A stretch of DNA of 64,000 nucleotides from DYEP01 sp040755615. GTDB lineage: Bacteria > Bacillota > Sulfobacillia > DUSP01 > DYEP01. A program made the position numbers and the translations under genes. The stretch spans positions 1 through 64,000 of the forward strand of contig JBFMAL010000010.1 of the NCBI GenBank assembly GCA_040755615.1, read 5' to 3'. Shown piece by piece: positions 59,243 through 64,000 of the stretch. A model generated the notes under the pieces. That model worked only from the letters and a program-made list of their open reading frames with translations. It made no database searches and was not told the DNA's origin. The stretch's first letter is position 1. Each line of letters opens with the position of its first letter.

Positions 59243-59997
59243 GAAAGCTCATGATGGCTGCGAACTGGAAGATGAACAAGACTTCAGAGGAAGCGCTGCA
59301 GTTTGTCAGGGATTTCTTGCGCATGTCGCCACCCGTCAGCGAAGTCGATGTGGTGATTTTTCCGCCGTTCACGGCGATTTACCCGCTGTCCCGGGCGCTT
59401 GACAAGACCGGTGTGTACTTAGGTGCCCAGAACATGTACTATGAGACCTCGGGCGCTTTCACAGGGGAGATTTCGGGGGATATGCTTGCGGCCGAGGGGG
59501 TAACTTACGTTATCATTGGTCATTCAGAGCGCCGGCACATCCTGGGTGAATCCGACGCCGTGATTGCAAAAAAGATTCGTGCGGCGCTTAAGAGTGGACT
59601 GACGCCGGTGCTGTGCGTGGGGGAAACCCTGCAGGAGAGGGAAGCGGGCGATGCCGCTGCCGTGGTCACCCGCCAGCTGAAGGCCGCTCTCTCGGGCATG
59701 GGCGGGGATCTGCCGCTGGTTGTGGCATACGAACCGGTCTGGGCCATAGGGACTGGCAAGACGGCGAGTGAAGCGGATGCCCAGGAGATGGCGGCGCTGA
59801 TACGGAAAGAGCTCGCTTCCATCACGGCAGCGGCGGAGTGCATGCGCATCCTGTACGGCGGAAGCGTGACACCTGACAATGTAGGGCTGTTCTTGCAAAG
59901 CCGGGACATTGATGGCGCTCTTGTAGGCGGCGCAAGCCTGGATCCTGGTTCATTCTACAGACTCTCCGTGGCGGCGAAGGCCGAGGGGAGGACATAG
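59239..59997 (+). CDS. tpiA: Triosephosphate isomerase
   Basis: This 252-residue TIM barrel has all catalytic parts: Lys in NWKMNK, His in IGHSERR, Glu in AYEPVWAIGTGK, and the phosphate loop ILYGGSV. The ATG overlaps the pgk stop, so it is translationally coupled to it. Confidence 0.97.
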   Translation: MRKLMMAANWKMNKTSEEALQFVRDFLRMSPPVSEVDVVIFPPFTAIYPLSRALDKTGVYLGAQNMYYETSGAFTGEISGDMLAAEGVTYVIIGHSERRHILGESDAVIAKKIRAALKSGLTPVLCVGETLQEREAGDAAAVVTRQLKAALSGMGGDLPLVVAYEPVWAIGTGKTASEADAQEMAALIRKELASITAAAECMRILYGGSVTPDNVGLFLQSRDIDGALVGGASLDPGSFYRLSVAAKAEGRT

Positions 59998-60204
59998 ACG
60001 CTGCGGCCGCTGGTGTAAACCAGCAGCAGGACTTAACAACGGCTCAATGTGTAGGATGTCAGCACGGGCTGGCCGTGTGGCCAAACTGCTGTCTTGGATA
60101 GATACGGTACCGTCAGGCGGATACTCTGGTTGGTGTACAAGAAACTGGCGGGCGGACGCCCGCATACGTTTCTTCCGCGACGGCCAAAAGAGAAGGAATC
60201 GGTG
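59998..60204 (+). other. Structured spacer between tpiA and gpmI
   Basis: This 207-base spacer in an otherwise tightly packed operon holds three short hairpins: GCTGGT/ACCAGC, GGCC/GGCC around GTGT, and GCGGGCG/CGCCCGC around GA. None has a T-run. It may be an RNA-processing or translation-control region. A frame extending gpmI upstream to 60094 is unlikely to be translated. Confidence 0.4.
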
Positions 60205-61743
60205 ATGACTTTGCCAGTACCCAAACCCTTTGTCCTCCTTATACTAGACGGCTGGGGCATAGACGATGACGGACCGAGCAACGCCATCCACATGGCGAAC
60301 GCTGTCAATTTCAAGACACTTTTAAAGGAATATCCTGCGACTCAACTGGAGTCTGCGGGTGAAGCCGTCGGGCTTATGCCCGGCCAGATGGGGAACTCCA
60401 ATGTAGGGCATCTTAACCTCGGAGCGGGCAGGATAGTTTACCAGGACTTAACGAGGATCTTCCGCAGCATAAGGGACGGGAGTTTTGGCGCGATCCCGGT
60501 GCTCAAAGAGGTGCTGGCCTACGCCCGATCAAGAGGGAGAATCCACCTCATGGGGCTCTTGTCGGACGGAGGAGTGCACAGCCATATCGAGCACCTGTTT
60601 GCGTTGATCCGTGAAGCTTCATCAGCCGGGGTAGACCGAGTTTTCCTCCACTGTTTCACAGACGGAAGAGACGTGGGGCCGCACACCGGGATAACGTACA
60701 TCCAGCAACTGCAGGAGTTCATCCGTGGCTATCCTGGAGTATCTATCTCCACCATTATGGGTAGGTACTATGCGATGGACAGAGATAAGAGGTGGGAACG
60801 TACCGAACGTGCCTATCGTGCCCTCACAGCGGCAAAAGGATGCAAGGCGGAGGGAGCGACACAGGCGGTGGAGGAGTCCTACCGGCAGGGGGTAACGGAC
60901 GAATTCATATTGCCGTGCATCCTGGATGCGGAAGGCACGATCCGACCTCAGGACGCTGTGATATTCTTTAACTTCCGGGCAGATAGAGCGCGCCAGATAA
61001 GCCGCGCGTTTACCGACCCGGGGTTTTGCGAGTTTGAACGAAACGGTTATCTGGACGTGCGTTTTGTGTCAATGACCAGGTATGATCAGGAGTTTAAGTT
61101 CCCGGCAATGTTTGAACCGATTATACTCAAGAATACCATCGGTGAGGTGCTATCCGCACAAGGTCTCCGGCAGCTCCGGCTTGCGGAGACGGAGAAATAT
61201 GCGCATGTCACGTTCTTTTTTAACGGAGGCGAGGAGAATCCGTTCCCCGGCGAAGAGCGGGTGCTCATCCCCTCTCCGAAAGTGGCCACGTATGATCTGC
61301 AGCCAGAGATGAGTGCAAAGCCCCTTACCGATGAGTTCAGGAGACGGGCGCGCTCGGGGCTATATGACGTGATCATAATGAACTTTGCCAACCCGGATAT
61401 GGTTGGGCATACAGGTTCCCTGCCGGCCTGCATAAAGGCGATCAAGACTGTGGATCAGTGCATCGGAGAAGTGGTAAAGACCACACTTGAGATTGGGGGT
61501 GGCGTCATCGTGGTAGCGGATCACGGCAATGCCGAGACCATGGTGGACGAAGACGGGGGACCTCATACGGCGCACACTGCCAACCGGGTGCCTTTCATAC
61601 TGGTCTACCCCGCCCTAAAAAACGCGCGGCTCAGGCCGGGCAAACTGGCAGACGTGGCGCCCACAATCTTGGAAATACTGGGGATCGAAAAGCCGCCTCA
61701 AATGGAAGGCGAAAGTCTTTTGGAAACGGAGGTTCAACGGTGA
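60205..61743 (+). CDS. gpmI: Cofactor-independent phosphoglycerate mutase
   Basis: This 512-residue Mn-dependent enzyme of the alkaline-phosphatase superfamily interconverts 3- and 2-phosphoglycerate. It has LLILDGWGI with a metal Asp, the catalytic serine in GNSNVGHLNLGAGR, GLLSDGGVHSHIEHL, TDGRDVGPHT and VADHGNAE. The start is ATG at 60205 behind GAAGGAATC, giving the family length. The end overlaps eno by 4 bases. Confidence 0.97.
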   Translation: MTLPVPKPFVLLILDGWGIDDDGPSNAIHMANAVNFKTLLKEYPATQLESAGEAVGLMPGQMGNSNVGHLNLGAGRIVYQDLTRIFRSIRDGSFGAIPVLKEVLAYARSRGRIHLMGLLSDGGVHSHIEHLFALIREASSAGVDRVFLHCFTDGRDVGPHTGITYIQQLQEFIRGYPGVSISTIMGRYYAMDRDKRWERTERAYRALTAAKGCKAEGATQAVEESYRQGVTDEFILPCILDAEGTIRPQDAVIFFNFRADRARQISRAFTDPGFCEFERNGYLDVRFVSMTRYDQEFKFPAMFEPIILKNTIGEVLSAQGLRQLRLAETEKYAHVTFFFNGGEENPFPGEERVLIPSPKVATYDLQPEMSAKPLTDEFRRRARSGLYDVIIMNFANPDMVGHTGSLPACIKAIKTVDQCIGEVVKTTLEIGGGVIVVADHGNAETMVDEDGGPHTAHTANRVPFILVYPALKNARLRPGKLADVAPTILEILGIEKPPQMEGESLLETEVQR

Positions 61744-63041
61744 GTGCGATCGTAGATATACGAGCCCGTGAGATACTGGATTCAAGAGGAAATCCAACGG
61801 TGGAAGCGGACGTGGTCCTGGAGGACGGGACGGTTGGCCGGGCAGCGGTTCCTTCCGGTGCGTCCACAGGCGCTCACGAAGCGGTGGAACTGCGAGACGG
61901 CGGTTTGCGTTTTCAGGGTAAGGGTGTGCTCCGCGCTGTGGAGGCGATTAACGAAGTATTCAGGGACGAGCTGCTGGGTGTATCCGCGCTCGACCAACGC
62001 TGCATCGATAGTTTGATGATAGAACTTGATGGCACTCCCAATAAGGGGAAATACGGAGCCAACGCGATCCTGGCCGTATCACTTGCGGTAGCCCGGGCAG
62101 CCGCGTCACACCTCGATATACCGCTTTACCGTTACCTTGGCGGTGTCAACGCCTGCACGCTCCCCGTTCCTTTAATGAACATTTTAAACGGTGGCAAGCA
62201 TGCGGACAACAACGTGGACATACAGGAGTTTATGATCGTGCCTTCAGGTTTCCCGAGTTTCCGTGAGGCGCTGCGGGCCGGCGTTGAGGTGTTTCACGCG
62301 CTAAAAGGAGTGCTGAAGAAGCGCAATTTGAGCACAGCCGTTGGCGACGAAGGCGGCTTTGCCCCGAGCCTCAGGAGCAATATGGAGGCGCTCGAGTTTA
62401 TCATGGAAGCTATAGATAAAGCCGGTTACAAGCCCGGGGAACAGGTCTTTATCGCCCTCGATCCCGCTGCCACCGAATTCTTTTCTGAAGGCAGGTACCA
62501 CCTGAAAGGGGAGGGCGCGAAACTGACGTCAGATGGGCTCCTTGACCTTTACGCAAAGTGGTGCGAGAGGTTTCCTATCATTTCAATCGAGGACGGACTT
62601 GCCGAGGACGACTGGGACGGCTGGCAGAGGCTCACTGCTTCCTTAGGCGACAGAGTCCAGCTTGTGGGCGATGACCTTTACGTGACTAACACGGAAAGAC
62701 TTGCACAGGGGATCCGGCTCCGCGCCACCAACTCTATCCTGATAAAGCTCAACCAGATAGGTTCCTTAACTGAGACGCTGGATTGCGTGAAGATGGCGCA
62801 CACAAACGGGTTTACAGCGGTTGTATCGCATCGCTCCGGGGAAACGGAGGACACTTTCATCTCAGACCTCGTCGTCTCTTTGAACACGGGACAGATCAAG
62901 ACCGGAGCTCCATCCAGGTCCGAGCGTGTTGCAAAGTATAACAGGTTGTTGCGAATCGAAGAGGAGCTGGGCGAGAGCGCCATCTACGCGGGCACCGGGG
63001 CGTTTTTCCAGATGGTGCATAAGCCCGGCCGAGTTCCATGA
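61740..63041 (+). CDS. eno: Enolase
   Basis: This 433-residue enzyme dehydrates 2-phosphoglycerate to phosphoenolpyruvate. It has IREILDSRGNPTVE-type ARAREILDSRGNP at the start, metal ligands in SIEDGLAEDDW and LVGDDLYVTN, catalytic residues in GDEGGFAPSL, and the signature LIKLNQIGSLTETL followed by SHRSGETEDTFI. The start is GTG at 61740, overlapping the gpmI stop. It is the last gene of the glycolytic operon. Confidence 0.98.
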   Translation: MSAIVDIRAREILDSRGNPTVEADVVLEDGTVGRAAVPSGASTGAHEAVELRDGGLRFQGKGVLRAVEAINEVFRDELLGVSALDQRCIDSLMIELDGTPNKGKYGANAILAVSLAVARAAASHLDIPLYRYLGGVNACTLPVPLMNILNGGKHADNNVDIQEFMIVPSGFPSFREALRAGVEVFHALKGVLKKRNLSTAVGDEGGFAPSLRSNMEALEFIMEAIDKAGYKPGEQVFIALDPAATEFFSEGRYHLKGEGAKLTSDGLLDLYAKWCERFPIISIEDGLAEDDWDGWQRLTASLGDRVQLVGDDLYVTNTERLAQGIRLRATNSILIKLNQIGSLTETLDCVKMAHTNGFTAVVSHRSGETEDTFISDLVVSLNTGQIKTGAPSRSERVAKYNRLLRIEEELGESAIYAGTGAFFQMVHKPGRVP

Positions 63042-63042
63042 A

Positions 63043-63071
63043 TTGTTTTTTGCATATACCTATGCTACAAT
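63043..63071 (+). promoter_or_regulatory. Promoter of secG
   Basis: TTGTTT (63043-63048) and TACAAT (63066-63071) are 17 bases apart, starting immediately after the eno stop. secG begins 28 bases further on. Confidence 0.65.
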
Positions 63072-63098
63072 AACCATCGTTGAAAGGAGGTTATCCAT

Positions 63099-63329
63099 GT
63101 GCTCACTTCCGTTGTGATTGCGTTTCATGCCCTTTTAACTGTAGGTCTTATCGCGGTCATTCTCATGCAGTCCGGAAAATCTGCCGGACTGGGTTCGCTG
63201 GGAGGTGGCGGCGAAACCATATTCGGCAAGAAGAGAAAGGGATTTGATCAGATGCTCTCCAGGGCGACTGTATGGCTCGCGGCGTTCTTTATGATATCCG
63301 CCCTCCTGGTTTCCATCATCAGAGGCTAA
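63099..63329 (+). CDS. secG: Preprotein translocase subunit SecG
   Basis: This 76-residue protein has two membrane helices and the SecG signature ILMQSGKSAGLGSLGGGGE followed by FGKKRKGFDQML. It stabilises the SecYE channel. Its position after eno is typical of Firmicutes. The start is GTG at 63099 behind AAAGGAGGTTATCCAT. A nearby ATG at 63097 is out of frame. Confidence 0.95.
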   Translation: MLTSVVIAFHALLTVGLIAVILMQSGKSAGLGSLGGGGETIFGKKRKGFDQMLSRATVWLAAFFMISALLVSIIRG

Positions 63330-63399
63330 ATCCTTTGAACACGTGCTGCGACGTCTCCAACTGTCGCAAATGTTATAAGGACTGGAGGTCAAGGAATAC

Positions 63400-64000
63400 A
63401 TGCAACAGTTCTTCCCACTAATCCCCGCAGCGGGCCTTTTGGCACTGCTGTTTGCCTACGTCCTGTCAGCCCGGATAAACCGTGCGGAAGCCGGAACCGC
63501 CAGGATGATTGAGATCTCCGACGCGATCCACGAGGGAGCCATGGCGTTCCTCCGCCGGGAGTACCGTTCCCTCTTTGTCTTCGTGATAGTAGTGACGCTC
63601 GCCATTTTGGCCGCGGGCCTCATCACCCCGGCGGAGAGCATGCAGCCCGAGACGGCGCTTGCGTTTGCTGCCGGTGCATTTGCGTCTGCGCTTGCCGGTT
63701 ACATAGGCATGAAGGTGGCCACTCGCGCTAACGTCCGCACCGCAAACGCGGCCCGCAAGGGGCTGAACCAGGCGCTGAGCATTGCGTTTTCGGGCGGCGC
63801 AGTGATGGGAATGACGGTGGTGGGCCTCGGGCTGTTTGGGCTCGCCGCCATGTACTACCTCTTTGGCGATCCGTCAGACCTGAACAGCTTTAAGATCATC
63901 AACGGCTTTGCCTTCGGCGCCAGTTCCATTGCGCTGTTCGCCCGCGTGGGCGGAGGGATATACACAAAGGCGGCTGACGTCGGTGCGGACCTTGTAGGCA
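63400..64000 (+). CDS. hppA: Membrane-bound pyrophosphatase, N-terminal part (cut by window end)
   Basis: The first 200 residues of an ion-pumping pyrophosphatase are present. Several membrane helices are visible, with EISDAIHEGAMAFLRREYRS early and the substrate-binding segment GGGIYTKAADVGADLVG at the window edge. The family hydrolyses pyrophosphate to pump H+ or Na+. The ion-defining residues lie beyond the window, so the ion cannot be stated. The start is ATG at 63400 behind GGAGGTCAAGGA. Confidence 0.95.
   Translation, partial: MQQFFPLIPAAGLLALLFAYVLSARINRAEAGTARMIEISDAIHEGAMAFLRREYRSLFVFVIVVTLAILAAGLITPAESMQPETALAFAAGAFASALAGYIGMKVATRANVRTANAARKGLNQALSIAFSGGAVMGMTVVGLGLFGLAAMYYLFGDPSDLNSFKIINGFAFGASSIALFARVGGGIYTKAADVGADLVG

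Noticed and set aside
1..64000. CRISPR arrays, transposases, phage genes or attachment sites
   Set aside because: No regularly spaced repeats, transposase or integrase motifs, or direct repeats beside the tRNA gene were seen.

Overview
The window looks like chromosome of an anaerobic, Gram-positive, Clostridia-type bacterium of moderately high GC. Pointers are the Firmicutes-style glycolytic run gap-pgk-tpiA-gpmI-eno followed by secG and a membrane pyrophosphatase, a sigma-54 gene, bacillithiol genes, strong GGAGG ribosome binding sites with frequent TTG/GTG starts, a PerR-like regulator beside rubrerythrin, and a tiny protein resembling a spore-protein motif. The metabolic genes suggest an amino-acid and quaternary-amine fermenter. 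No CRISPR array, rRNA or intact insertion sequence was seen; there is one tRNA-Arg(CCG).

Left end (1-11.4 kb): a broken ATPase fragment, then two sets of non-pyrrolysine MttB-superfamily methyltransferase, corrinoid protein and pterin-type methyltransferase. Between them lie a PAS/AAA+ sigma-54 activator and a lysine 2,3-aminomutase, and an NhaC-type antiporter follows. Near-perfect -24/-12 promoters precede both sets, so the locus is probably one sigma-54 regulon that imports, isomerises and demethylates a methylated amino acid or betaine. One of the two pterin proteins has lost key pterin-site asparagines.

11.6-28.7 kb: the complete oxidative ornithine pathway in order (ord, ortA, ortB, oraS, oraE, GlmL/MutL-like, orr), an AmmeMemoRadiSam pair whose radical-SAM gene apparently starts at ATA, argF, and two paralogues each of a cPGS-type P-loop protein and of the ornithine-racemase family, with a glycosyltransferase and a GDT1-like membrane protein.

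28.7-43.5 kb: mostly minus-strand stress and housekeeping genes. These are a cupin, rubrerythrin and PerR (sharing a 15-bp operator), a ferredoxin, an Rrf2 regulator, tRNA-Arg, a HAD phosphatase, DUF1893 plus an M20 amidohydrolase, an M28 peptidase, bshB1/bshA, a 3D-domain protein, a YdcZ transporter, an unusual archaemetzincin-DUF523 (TudS-like) fusion and a YhaM-type nuclease.

43.5-64 kb: a peptide-type ABC importer without ATPase genes, argG-argH with a DUF6125 gene, a P-loop/Asp23 fusion, a Na/Pi cotransporter, rpoN, mannose-family PTS IIB-IIC-IID without IIA, the glycolytic operon, secG and the start of hppA. argF, argG and argH could link citrulline/arginine metabolism to the ornithine pathway.
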